DNA from: Nanobdellati archaeon
GTDB lineage: Archaea; B1Sed10-29; JAGVWA01
Assembly (NCBI GenBank): GCA_018304505.1
Contig: JAGVWA010000009.1
Location: 1-26,989, forward strand
Length of the DNA: 26,989 bases
Direction of reading: 5' to 3'
Shown here: piece by piece, positions 11,757-19,344 of the stretch
How positions within the stretch are numbered: the stretch's first letter is position 1
How the letters are laid out: the number at the start of each line of letters is the position of its first letter
The notes under the pieces: generated by a model
What the model was told of the DNA's origin: nothing
What the model saw: the letters and a program-made list of their open reading frames with translations, nothing else
The model's database searches: none
Translations under genes and position numbers: made by a program

Positions 11757-12914
11757 ATGTTTAGCGTTTTGAAACACTTGTACGGGGCTTTTGACATACG
11801 GTCTGAAGTGAACGAGATTTTCATTCACAGGATAATTGACGCGTTCGCGTTCGGCCTTGTCGGGGTTTTTGTCCCGATTTATTTGTTCAACATCGGGTAT
11901 TCGTTGAACGATGTTTTCTTGTATCTTGCGCTAACGTTTTTGTTCTACTCGATCTTCGCAGGCCCGGCACTAAAGCTGGCTGAGAAAATCGGCATCAAGC
12001 ACACTGTGACGCTATCGCAGGTGATGCTGGTAGCGCTTTTCTTGCTCCTGCGGCAAGTGCAATCTCCCGTGATACCCGTGTTTTTTCTTGCCGCGTTCAC
12101 CGGTTTGATAAAGATGCTGTATTGGATGCCGCTAAACACCGACTTTGCGGTTGCAACACACCCTGGGCACACTGGCAAGGAGACGGCCATGTTGCACATG
12201 TTTCCGCAGATCGCAGCCATTGCGGCCCCGTTAATCGGGGGGGTGCTGATTACGTACCTCGGTTTCGAGATGCTCTTTCTCGTGGGGGCAGTGCTTATCC
12301 TTGCGAGCGTTTGGCCGCTGTTTATTACAAAGGAGCGCTTTGAAGCCATCAGGATGAAGAAAACAGACGTGTTTTCCAAGCGCAATTTTCCGCTCTTCAA
12401 CATCTTTTTGGCTAATGGTTTTTTCTTCGCAGCATACCTGTTGTGGCCATTTTACGTTTACATTACAGTTCCGGATTACGTTTTCACGGGCATCATCACT
12501 GCGCTTGTTGGCCTGAGCACGGCGCTTGTTATATATTTTGTGGGGCGATTCGAGGATCGGATTGGCGTGAGGCCCATCTTGAGAATTGGCGGCGCGGCAA
12601 ACTTTGTCTTGTGGATATCGGTTTTGTTTGTTGACTCGCGGCTCGGCTTGGGCGTTCTGTCGTTTTTCTTCGGCATCGTCTCTGGTTTTATTTTAGTCCC
12701 AACACTGGATTTTGCAGTGAAAATTGCAAAGAACCGCAAGAGCGCGGCAGAGGTCATGCTGTTGCGGGAGTTGCCGCTTGGTTTTGGCCGCTTTGCCCTG
12801 CTGTTCCTGCCCGTGTTTCTCCCAGATGGCATTAAGTTCCAGGCCGTCTTCGTTCTGGCGGCTGTCGCTTCGTTGTATTTTTTCCTGACTGACGACATTG
12901 AAAAAATTTGGTAA
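11757..12914 (+). CDS. MFS-type membrane transporter, 385 aa
   Basis: About twelve hydrophobic helices arranged as two sets of six, with the cytoplasmic loop KERFEAIRMKKTDVFSKRN near the middle (about residues 190-210) and a second basic motif GRFEDRIGVRPILR between helices 8 and 9, equivalent to the MFS signature loop. Length is right for a small MFS protein. The substrate cannot be read from sequence. It follows dtdA closely, so the two are probably co-transcribed without an obvious functional link. Confidence 0.8.
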   Translation: MFSVLKHLYGAFDIRSEVNEIFIHRIIDAFAFGLVGVFVPIYLFNIGYSLNDVFLYLALTFLFYSIFAGPALKLAEKIGIKHTVTLSQVMLVALFLLLRQVQSPVIPVFFLAAFTGLIKMLYWMPLNTDFAVATHPGHTGKETAMLHMFPQIAAIAAPLIGGVLITYLGFEMLFLVGAVLILASVWPLFITKERFEAIRMKKTDVFSKRNFPLFNIFLANGFFFAAYLLWPFYVYITVPDYVFTGIITALVGLSTALVIYFVGRFEDRIGVRPILRIGGAANFVLWISVLFVDSRLGLGVLSFFFGIVSGFILVPTLDFAVKIAKNRKSAAEVMLLRELPLGFGRFALLFLPVFLPDGIKFQAVFVLAAVASLYFFLTDDIEKIW

Positions 12915-12918
12915 AGGC

Positions 12919-13095
12919 CTAGAGGTCACCGCCCCTGACGGTTTTCCTTCCGTTTGCCTGGCACCGCTTGCAGGCCTTTTTTATTGCGTCTTCTAAAACG
13001 TCATTTGCGGCCTCTGCGAGGTCTCCGGAAGAGTTAAAGCCGTGCTGTTTCACCATTTCCTTTAGCGCACTCTGGTTCACCAATAGTTTTGACAT
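12919..13095 (-). CDS. Short histone-fold protein lacking the third helix, 58 aa
   Basis: The frame starts at ATG 13095 (GGTGA upstream; ATTTAAAT TATA box at 13118-13125) and ends with TAG at 12919. The protein has an alpha-1-like segment (SALKEMVKQHGF), loop 1 (NSSG), a long alpha-2 (DLAEAANDVLEDAIKKACKRCQANG) and the loop-2 signature RKTVRGGDL, equivalent to RKTIKAEDI of archaeal histones. The chain then stops, so alpha-3 is missing. Classical archaeal histones are 65-70 residues and bind DNA as dimers; forms truncated in alpha-3 are known as a separate group of prokaryotic histone-fold proteins. The CKRC pair in alpha-2 is unusual and could bind metal or form a disulfide. Confidence 0.75.
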   Translation of the reverse strand: MSKLLVNQSALKEMVKQHGFNSSGDLAEAANDVLEDAIKKACKRCQANGRKTVRGGDL

Positions 13096-13268
13096 TTTTT
13101 CACCACACCACGCTTGAATTTAAATGTTTTTGTTGTAGTTTTCCGAGACGCCCCAGGGCTATGCTTTATAACGCCTTGTTTTAAATAGTAATTAGATGCT
13201 AAGTAAATACTAATCAGTGCTAATGCAAGCTATGCTATTACTGTTTATGGAAACACGGGCGAGGCTTA

Positions 13269-13466
13269 ATGGTAACGAAACTCAAGATTGATGGTGTTAA
13301 GTGCATTTATTGCGGCGGCTGCACGTCAGTGTGCCCCGTAACCGCATTGACGCTGAAGGAGATATACATCGACATTGATCAGGACACATGCACGCAATGT
13401 AATGCGTGTGTTAAGTTCTGCCCGGTTGACGCGATTTCACTAGTGCAAATAGAGGGTCAAAAATGA
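13269..13466 (+). CDS. 2[4Fe-4S] ferredoxin, 65 aa
   Basis: Two cluster-binding motifs are complete: Cys 12/15/18/22 (CIYCGGCTSVCP) and Cys 41/44/47/51 (CTQCNACVKFCP). This is a soluble electron carrier. Its stop overlaps the start of the geranylgeranyl reductase as ATGA, so it is very probably the electron donor for that enzyme, which must reduce several double bonds of the isoprenoid chains. The region upstream has a TATA-like TTTATAA at 13165-13171 and sequences resembling the ACTAATTAGT operator (TACTAATCAGTGC at 13208-13220). Confidence 0.92.
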   Translation: MVTKLKIDGVKCIYCGGCTSVCPVTALTLKEIYIDIDQDTCTQCNACVKFCPVDAISLVQIEGQK

Positions 13467-14719
13467 GCGGGGAAACAAGGGATGTTCTAGGGCATTACAT
13501 GGAGCAGCAGCTCAGAAAACACGAGCCTTGGGATGTGATTGTTGTAGGTGCGGGCCCCGGCGGATCGATAGCTGCGCGCGACTGCGCACGCCAAGGCTTA
13601 AAAACGCTGGTGATTGACAAGCGGCAGGAATTGGGCACGCCTGTAAGGTGCGGCGAAGGCCTCGGGCAAGTCTGGATCAAAATCGCAGGCCTGGAATACG
13701 ACCCGAGCTGGTGCCTACAGGAAATGAGGGGTGCCGCGATCACGCTGCACAACGGCGAAGAAATCGTGATAGAAACCGAGAACCGTGGTTATATTATCGA
13801 GAGAAAGGAATTCGAAAAGCGCCTAGCAGAGCACGCCATTGCAGAGGGCGCAACATATATTGTAAAGACCCTTGTAAATGGCGTCATCATGGACGAACAG
13901 GGCTGTGTTGCCGGAATTAAATGCAAGAACATGGAAGGCGAATTTGAAGTAAAGGCCAAGCTTGTAATAGCGGCCGATGGTGTTGATTCGCAGATCGCAC
14001 GCTTTGCAGGCATAAGAACTCATGTGCCGGTAACAGAGGTTGACACGGGCTTCCAGTACTACATGACAAACATGAAAATCAAGCACCCCAACCTCATTCA
14101 TCTGTTTATCGGTAACGATGTCGCGCCGCGCGGGTATGTCTGGATTTTCCCGAAAGCAGATGACAAGGCCAACGTTGGCATTGGCATTACGGGCTGGCAC
14201 GAGAAGACGCCGAAATGGTACTTGGATAAGTTCATCAATGAGCACCCGGAGTACTTTGAAAACGCGTCGATCGCAGAACTCAACGGGGGCTGCTGCCCGG
14301 TGACAAACCCAATAAAGAAACCCTATGCTGCGGGCCTGTTGGTTGTCGGTGACGCTGCGCACATGGTGAACGCCATCCACGGCGGGGGCATCGGGAATGC
14401 AATGGAAGCTGGCCGCATCGCGGCGACTGTTGCGAAGGAAGCGGTTGAGGCAAACGATTTTTCTGAAGGGTTCCTAAAGCTGTATAATGACAGGTTTCTT
14501 GAAATCAGGGGCAACCAGCTTAATCGGGTAGTGAAGGTCCGAAAGTTTTTCGAGAAGCTTTCAGACGCCGACATTGAATCCCTGCACAGCTTTTTTAAAG
14601 GAAAGGAAAATGACGTGCTGACCTTCAGCGAAGGCGACAAGCTGAAGACCTTCGCAAGTTTATTTGCCAGAAACCCCCGGCTGGCTGTTATTGCAGCAAA
14701 AACCCTTCTGACGGGATAA
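13463..14719 (+). CDS. Geranylgeranyl reductase family flavoprotein, 418 aa
   Basis: The N-terminal VIVVGAGPGGSIAARDCA (residues 26-43) is the FAD-binding Rossmann motif. TPVRCGEG fits the PxxCGEG motif of this family, RGYVWIFPKADDKANVGIG is the family's substrate-pocket signature, and GDAAHMVNAIHGGGIGNAMEAG is the second FAD motif. The enzyme saturates the geranylgeranyl chains of archaeal membrane lipids (digeranylgeranylglycerophospholipid reductase); length is normal. Co-translation with the ferredoxin supports that role. Related flavoproteins with other substrates exist, so the exact lipid is inferred. Confidence 0.9.
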   Translation: MSGETRDVLGHYMEQQLRKHEPWDVIVVGAGPGGSIAARDCARQGLKTLVIDKRQELGTPVRCGEGLGQVWIKIAGLEYDPSWCLQEMRGAAITLHNGEEIVIETENRGYIIERKEFEKRLAEHAIAEGATYIVKTLVNGVIMDEQGCVAGIKCKNMEGEFEVKAKLVIAADGVDSQIARFAGIRTHVPVTEVDTGFQYYMTNMKIKHPNLIHLFIGNDVAPRGYVWIFPKADDKANVGIGITGWHEKTPKWYLDKFINEHPEYFENASIAELNGGCCPVTNPIKKPYAAGLLVVGDAAHMVNAIHGGGIGNAMEAGRIAATVAKEAVEANDFSEGFLKLYNDRFLEIRGNQLNRVVKVRKFFEKLSDADIESLHSFFKGKENDVLTFSEGDKLKTFASLFARNPRLAVIAAKTLLTG

Positions 14720-14721
14720 GA

Positions 14722-15708
14722 GTGCGGGCGACGTTTCTCATCATCGGTATCGTAACATTACTGTACTTTGTTTTATCGCCAGACCTGCTGTTCATACCCC
14801 AAGAAGCCCTGCAGCAGCTCGGTTTTTCAATTTCCAACCCAAAGGGAATTTTCACCTACTCGTTCATACACGTGACGCCGCAGCACTTGCTGTCGAATAT
14901 GATCTTCCTAGCCCTTGTCGGTCTTATTGCTGAAAGAAAGTTCACCCGCACCGATTATTTGCTCGTGTACTCTGCGGCTGTCGCATTTTCGGCAATAGCC
15001 TATGTGTCGCTTGAGCCGAAGGTGCTGCTTGTCGGCGCTAGTGCTGGTATTGCAGCCATTCTGGCGGCCGCCGCCCTTATCGATATTAAGCGCACGGTTA
15101 TCTATGTTGTGGCGTTTGTGTTACTCGTTCCAACAGTGCTAATGCCGGTTTTGTCGTACTACACCCAGTCCGCGGAAGAACAGGTAAGTACAATGACAAC
15201 AGAACTTGAGGCAATAGTTTTGGAAAAGCAGCAGGAACTCGTGTTGGCCGAAGAAAAACTAAGGCTGATAGCGCAAAACATAAGTACCCTACAGGACCAA
15301 TTTATACAAGGCAGAATCTCGGCAGATGTATTTGAATCAAGGAAGGAGACCCTTGATTTGCAGATCACGCAGGAGCGCGAAAAAATCGGCAAGCTCGAAA
15401 AGCAAGCTGAAGAAATGGGGCTTGAGATCAAGGAATCGAAAGCGGTGCAAGAGAACTTGGCCACGGGAAGGGAACGCGAAAAACTGCAGCCGCCGCAGTT
15501 CATGCATTTATTTGGGGCAATCATCGCAGTCATTTATATTATCGTGTTTAGGAGAGATATATTATGGGAAGTGCCGTTACAAGTTTCGTTCTTAACAAAC
15601 TACTTGCAGAGATCAGCGGAGAAATCGAAGACCAGTACCTTGAAAAGGTCCAGCAGATCTCGGCAGAGACGTTCAAGTTCGCGTTCAGGGGAAAGAAAGA
15701 GCTACTAA
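14722..15708 (+). CDS. Rhomboid-family intramembrane protease with coiled-coil insert, 328 aa
   Basis: The GTG start at 14722 lies two bases past the reductase stop. The rhomboid signature is complete: HVTPQHLLSN (His 50, His 55, Asn 59) in helix 2, GASAG with the catalytic Ser 107 in helix 4, and MHLFGA with the catalytic His 262 in the last helix. Between helix 5 (about 124-147) and the last helix (258-276) lies a charged coiled coil of about 105 residues (EEQVSTMTTELEAIV onward), which standard six-helix rhomboids do not have. The last 48 residues, after IIVFRRDIL, are Ser/Arg-rich and are read from DNA that also encodes the start of the next gene. The substrate is unknown. Confidence 0.8.
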   Translation: MRATFLIIGIVTLLYFVLSPDLLFIPQEALQQLGFSISNPKGIFTYSFIHVTPQHLLSNMIFLALVGLIAERKFTRTDYLLVYSAAVAFSAIAYVSLEPKVLLVGASAGIAAILAAAALIDIKRTVIYVVAFVLLVPTVLMPVLSYYTQSAEEQVSTMTTELEAIVLEKQQELVLAEEKLRLIAQNISTLQDQFIQGRISADVFESRKETLDLQITQEREKIGKLEKQAEEMGLEIKESKAVQENLATGREREKLQPPQFMHLFGAIIAVIYIIVFRRDILWEVPLQVSFLTNYLQRSAEKSKTSTLKRSSRSRQRRSSSRSGERKSY

Positions 15709-16562
15709 TACAGCCCGGCGCGCGGCTCAACCTGACAAGGTACAGAATTGATGCCCCGCAAAAACCGTCGACGCTGGCGCTGATTCTGCGAAAGACCCTC
15801 GTAAACCAGAAGCTTGCCAAGATAGAGCAGTATGATTTTGACCGCGTCGTTACGATGCATTTCCAGAATCACAAGTTCATCATTGAGTTCTTTGGCAAGG
15901 GTAACATGGTTCTTACCGACAACGATTTAAAGATAATAGCGGTGTGGCGCGGCGAGATATGGAAAGACCGCGCCCTGAAACGAAACGAAACCTATCAGTA
16001 TCCTGGCCAGAGTGGCTTTTCTCCAATTGACGTGCCGTTCAGCGTTTTTGAAACCATTTTCGACAAACTTGACGCTGTGCGAAGCATGGCCCTGAATCTG
16101 AAACTCGGCGGCGCATATGCAGAGGAGATCTGCAATTTGGCAGGCGTTGACAAGAACACGCAAAAGCCGGCAAAGGAACAGGTCATAAAACTGTTTGAAG
16201 CAATGCGGGCACTGTTTGCAAAACCCCCTCAGCCGTGCATCCAGAATAACGAGGTGATGCCGTTTCCCCTTGGGGATATGGCTATTCAAAAGCAGTTTAA
16301 GACGCTGAACGAGGCGGTTGACGAATTCTATCTTGATGAATCAATAAGCAGCGCCGCTGTAAAGGACTCTAGGGTAGAGAAGCTCGCGCACAGGCTGGCG
16401 GAGCAGCAGGAAACCCTCGGCAGGTTCGCGCAGGAAATCGAGGAAAACAAGCAGAAGGGAGACTTGATTTACAGCAACTTCGCGAATGTGCAGGAAATCC
16501 TCGGGGACAAGAAAACAAAGCGCGAAAAAGACGGCTCAATCATTGTCGATTTGTCAGATTGA
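15564..16562 (+). CDS. NFACT-N domain protein (Rqc2/NEMF/FbpA family), C-terminally short
   Basis: The N-terminal half matches the NFACT-N domain of the ribosome quality-control factor Rqc2/RqcH: LNLTRYRID, the conserved Asp-Arg of DFDRVVTMHF (residues 93-94), IIEFFGKGNMVLTD and IIAVWRG. A helix-hairpin-helix-like segment (KLGGAYAEEICNLAGVD) and the first coiled-coil arm (VEKLAHRLAEQQETLGRF to GDLIYSNFANVQEIL) follow. The chain ends at 332 residues, whereas full proteins have about 550-700 and carry the second coil arm and the NFACT-R domain. AGGAGAG upstream makes ATG at 15564 certain, 145 bases inside the rhomboid frame. It overlaps the convergent transporter by 9 bases. Confidence 0.85.
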   Translation: MGSAVTSFVLNKLLAEISGEIEDQYLEKVQQISAETFKFAFRGKKELLIQPGARLNLTRYRIDAPQKPSTLALILRKTLVNQKLAKIEQYDFDRVVTMHFQNHKFIIEFFGKGNMVLTDNDLKIIAVWRGEIWKDRALKRNETYQYPGQSGFSPIDVPFSVFETIFDKLDAVRSMALNLKLGGAYAEEICNLAGVDKNTQKPAKEQVIKLFEAMRALFAKPPQPCIQNNEVMPFPLGDMAIQKQFKTLNEAVDEFYLDESISSAAVKDSRVEKLAHRLAEQQETLGRFAQEIEENKQKGDLIYSNFANVQEILGDKKTKREKDGSIIVDLSD

Positions 16563-17384
16563 TAGAAGCCACACAGTCGGTAAAGCGAGGGCGATGGCCA
16601 GCCACGTTTTCTTGTCGAGTTTTTCCTTCAAAACCAGCGCACTCAGGAACACAGTCGGAATCAGATTCATGTTGGCAATCGGCACGACTACTGATAATGG
16701 GCCAAGCGCAAATGCCCGAAAAATGCTGATAACGCCTAACGACAGTAGGACACTGACGATGGCAAAGTCTTTCAAGGCAGCTGATTTTACCTTCCTGATT
16801 TCCCGGGCTTTCATAGTCGCATTGTAAACAATCAGGAAGAGCAGGGTTGAGGTTGAGAGAATCGCAAAACCAAGCAGCGGATTCATCAAGTCTGCTGATG
16901 ATTTGATGAAGTAATTCATTATGCCAAACGAAGCCATGGCCCCAATGGCGTGCAGGAGCCATGCGCCCCCGCGAATTTTTTCTGGAGAATACACAAGAAA
17001 AATCACAATGATGCTCAATAGAATGCCAACAGAGGCCGTGCTGTTTAGTGTTTCACCAAGCAAAAGGATACCGAGCGGCACAGCGATTACTGCGTTGAGG
17101 TTGTATATTGTGGTTATAGTTGATACGGGTCCTGTTTTTAAGGCAGTGTAGACAAACATGATGGCGAGGAATGTGAAAAAGCCGCCTGCAAGGGGCCAGA
17201 TTGCGTGCTGCAGTGAAACAGAAACACCAAACAACAGCACGGCAACCCAGGAAATTATTGCCGAACCTGTGCTCTCTATGAGCGCAGCCACGCTTGGCTC
17301 AATGTTTTTCAGGGCCACCTTTCTGTAGAAGGCGCCTGCACCAATAAGCAGCGCGCCCAGGACAGCGAAGATAACGTAGCTCAT
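16554..17384 (-). CDS. EamA/DMT-family transporter, 276 aa
   Basis: Ten hydrophobic helices in two halves of five, each half being an EamA domain: the first ends around GILLLGETLNSTASVGILLSIIVIFLV and the second around SALVLKEKLDKKTWLAIALALPTVWLL. These E-containing loops (LLGETL, VLKEKL) are the usual EamA signature. Such proteins export small metabolites or drugs; the substrate is unknown. It begins 6 bases after the preceding gene and is last in a four-gene operon. Confidence 0.85.
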   Translation of the reverse strand: MSYVIFAVLGALLIGAGAFYRKVALKNIEPSVAALIESTGSAIISWVAVLLFGVSVSLQHAIWPLAGGFFTFLAIMFVYTALKTGPVSTITTIYNLNAVIAVPLGILLLGETLNSTASVGILLSIIVIFLVYSPEKIRGGAWLLHAIGAMASFGIMNYFIKSSADLMNPLLGFAILSTSTLLFLIVYNATMKAREIRKVKSAALKDFAIVSVLLSLGVISIFRAFALGPLSVVVPIANMNLIPTVFLSALVLKEKLDKKTWLAIALALPTVWLLSI

Positions 17385-17390
17385 GCGGCT

Positions 17391-17744
17391 CTAACCGCCT
17401 CGTTTGTGGCGTTTGCGTGTAGCGATTTTTCGCTTCGCAGTTTTCATGCTTCGGGGGGCTGTACGAATTGCTGTATGAGTTGTTGGCTGCAGTTGCCTGA
17501 ATCTTGATTGCGGAATTGGCATGGGCTTGCCGATGATTGAAACGTGCACAATGGTTGCAAGCAGCACTATTGCCCACGCGGGCATTGAAACGCTGATGAT
17601 GCCCATGGTGTAGATCATTACCAGCAATATCATTCCGAAAAGCGCGCCGGCAAAGGAGAGGAAAATTATTCCGGGTATAAGCACTACTAGAAACGCTATG
17701 AGGGACCGGAATACGATGCCGGCAGGGCTTCGTGGGTTTTTCAT
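17391..17744 (-). CDS. Small membrane protein with basic tail, 117 aa
   Basis: The start MKNPRSPAGIVFRSLIAFLVV at 17744 overlaps the upstream stop as ATGA; a longer frame exists but ignores that coupling. Three hydrophobic segments are visible: about residues 12-30, 31-48 and 52-70. A Thr/Arg/Lys-rich tail (QLQPTTHTAIRTAPRSMKTAKRKIATRKRHKRGG) of about 40 residues follows and probably faces the cytoplasm and binds anionic partners. Not recognised. Confidence 0.7.
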   Translation of the reverse strand: MKNPRSPAGIVFRSLIAFLVVLIPGIIFLSFAGALFGMILLVMIYTMGIISVSMPAWAIVLLATIVHVSIIGKPMPIPQSRFRQLQPTTHTAIRTAPRSMKTAKRKIATRKRHKRGG

Positions 17745-18055
17745 CGTGGAATTCCCCCAAAGAGCTTTTCGTATTCGTGTGCCCGCGAGAACCAGTCGTA
17801 GATGCCCTGTGTAAAACTGCTGCGGGCTGCGATTATGCCTGCCGAGAGGACAATTGCCCACGTGTCAATAGGCCCGATGCCGATCAAATTGTACGCTGTC
17901 AAGAGCGAGATGACGATTGACAGCAGATAGAAGTTGATTATGAAGTTTATCAGGTACAGTATGAGTTCTTTTACGTAACCGTGGGAATAAGGATACAGAA
18001 CCTCGGTTATGATAACGCGTGTGGCTGTAAAGAAATCGCCGGCCATGGTTTTCAC
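17741..18055 (-). CDS. Small membrane protein, 104 aa
   Basis: Two or three hydrophobic stretches (ELILYLINFIINFYLLSIVISLLTAYNLIGI and IDTWAIVLSAGIIAA) and an amphipathic C terminus (IYDWFSRAHEYEKLFGGIPR). Both ends are coupled to neighbours by ATGA overlaps (18052-18055 and 17741-17744), so it is made together with the PRC-barrel protein and the 117-residue membrane protein. Function unknown. Confidence 0.75.
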   Translation of the reverse strand: MKTMAGDFFTATRVIITEVLYPYSHGYVKELILYLINFIINFYLLSIVISLLTAYNLIGIGPIDTWAIVLSAGIIAARSSFTQGIYDWFSRAHEYEKLFGGIPR

Positions 18056-18315
18056 ACCAGCAAGGCTTCGTCTGCAACAATGACATCGCTAACTGCGATA
18101 ATCGACTTGAATGGAACAGATGCCATGCCCTGGACCTTGTGTAGGTTCTTAGCAACCTTCGAGTCCCTCTGCGTCTCGATCAGGAAGGCCTCTATTTTAC
18201 CTGATTTTTCATCAATTAGTATGTCGCTTAGCCTGCCGAGTTCCTCCCCCTTGTTGGTAATGATGCGCTTGCCGCCCATCTGCTTTGCGATTACGAACTT
18301 TTTCGATGTGGTCAT
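18052..18315 (-). CDS. PRC-barrel domain protein, 87 aa
   Basis: The segment KRIITNKGEELGRLSDILIDEKSGKIEAFLIE is the typical PRC-barrel start (xGxxxGxVxDxxxDxxxGxxxxLVV), and FKSIIAVSDVIVADE is the closing strand pair. PRC barrels bind partner proteins or RNA in ribosome maturation (RimM), photosystems and archaeal division (CdpB). The length, 87 residues, is one barrel. It leads an operon of membrane proteins through an ATGA overlap, which would fit a membrane-complex adaptor. Confidence 0.8.
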   Translation of the reverse strand: MTTSKKFVIAKQMGGKRIITNKGEELGRLSDILIDEKSGKIEAFLIETQRDSKVAKNLHKVQGMASVPFKSIIAVSDVIVADEALLV

Positions 18316-18458
18316 GTAAATCCCCCAATGATCTTGTTAATCACGGCGCCTTTAAATACGTTTTGGTTGCTTTGCCGAGCCGATCGCACGGGCCTGTTTT
18401 GTCCCACTGAGCCCGGGGCACGCAACCCAATGAGCATGTAAGCCAGCGAGCACGAGTT

Positions 18459-18466
18459 ATTTATAT
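18459..18466 (+). promoter_or_regulatory. TATA box of the dCTP deaminase/dUTPase gene
   Basis: ATTTATAT starts 32 bases upstream of the ATG at 18491, so the transcript should begin almost at the start codon. Confidence 0.5.
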
Positions 18467-18490
18467 GTGAAAGGGTACAAGTAGCTGTGC

Positions 18491-18937
18491 ATGCTCATTA
18501 ATAATTACAAGAAGAAGAACATTCAGGGCGCGGCCATAGAGCTACGCTTGGGCAGCCTGTACAAGCAGGACAAGGGCACAGTAGACATTCTTGAGGGCAA
18601 ATGGCCCGATGCGAAGGAAATCCTCATAGAAGAAAAGCCGTACACGCTCAAGCCGGGCGAGTTTATCCTTGGTAAGACGATTGAGAGTTTCGACGTGCCC
18701 GACGACCTGGCGGCGCTTGTCGTTCCTAGGTCCACGATCTTCAGGATGGGCATTGAGTCGTCTACTGGTTTTGTCGATCCGGGTTACCAGGGCGAACTTG
18801 TAGTCCCGATGAAGAATGTTGGCGAAAACCCCATTTTGTTAAAGCATGGCATGGCCGTCGTCAAGGTCATCTTCCTTGAGGTAAAAGGGGGCACCATACC
18901 GTTGTTTACAAGATACATGGGCGGAAAGGTTGTGTGA
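18491..18937 (+). CDS. dCTP deaminase/dUTPase superfamily protein, 148 aa
   Basis: The trimeric dUTPase-fold motifs are clear: PRSTIFRMGI (motif 2; the Arg that contacts phosphates) and GFVDPGYQGELVVPMKNVG (motif 3, with the dUTPase catalytic Asp and a Tyr facing the base). In dCTP deaminases the residue five after the GxL strand start is a catalytic Glu (LELxN); here the equivalent position is Pro (VVPMKN), so dUTP hydrolysis is more likely than dCTP deamination. Either way the product is dUMP (or dUTP for it), the substrate of ThyX encoded downstream. It is followed after 3 bases by a winged-helix gene. Confidence 0.85.
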   Translation: MLINNYKKKNIQGAAIELRLGSLYKQDKGTVDILEGKWPDAKEILIEEKPYTLKPGEFILGKTIESFDVPDDLAALVVPRSTIFRMGIESSTGFVDPGYQGELVVPMKNVGENPILLKHGMAVVKVIFLEVKGGTIPLFTRYMGGKVV

Positions 18938-18940
18938 GTT

Positions 18941-19270
18941 ATGATCCTTGGGCATGACGATTTACTCAGAAGAATGGCTGGCATCGAGAGCACTAAGCTT
19001 GAAAAGGTGTTTCGGCTGATGGCCAAGCACTCGCTTTCTGAGCTGAGGTTGCGCGCGCTAAAGCAGCTGGCAGAGCTTAAGGTGGCGACCATTGGCAGCG
19101 TTTTAACTGAATTGAAGGAAACGACCAGCGGCGGCACGTTTATCTCAATCAGGGACTTTTTCAACGCGCTCAAAAAAGAGGGCATCCTTTCGTCAAAGAA
19201 GGTCGGCAAAACCACCTATTGGGAAATAAGCGATGCGGCCAAGGAGCTCGAAAAGTACCTTTTGTCATAA
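18941..19270 (+). CDS. Winged-helix-like small protein, 109 aa
   Basis: The pattern LRLRALKQLAELKVATIGSVLTEL, SIRDFFNALKKEGILSSKKVGKTTYWEIS is that of a winged helix: two helices, a recognition helix and a wing strand. No ligand domain is visible. Placed 3 bases after the dUTPase-family gene and ahead of thyX, it may regulate the thymidylate genes, but this is inference from position. An internal ATG 12 codons in is an alternative start. Confidence 0.65.
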   Translation: MILGHDDLLRRMAGIESTKLEKVFRLMAKHSLSELRLRALKQLAELKVATIGSVLTELKETTSGGTFISIRDFFNALKKEGILSSKKVGKTTYWEISDAAKELEKYLLS

Positions 19271-19315
19271 TTTTCGAAACCCTCCGGGGCACAACGTGAA
19301 TTGCCGAAGCTACTG

Positions 19316-19323
19316 TTTATATA
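19316..19323 (+). promoter_or_regulatory. TATA box of candidate structured RNA
   Basis: TTTATATA with GAAGCTACTG upstream. The next gene, thyX, has its own TATA box at 19559, so this one must drive something else. Confidence 0.45.
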
Positions 19324-19344
19324 CTAGATCCTTACATAAATGTA

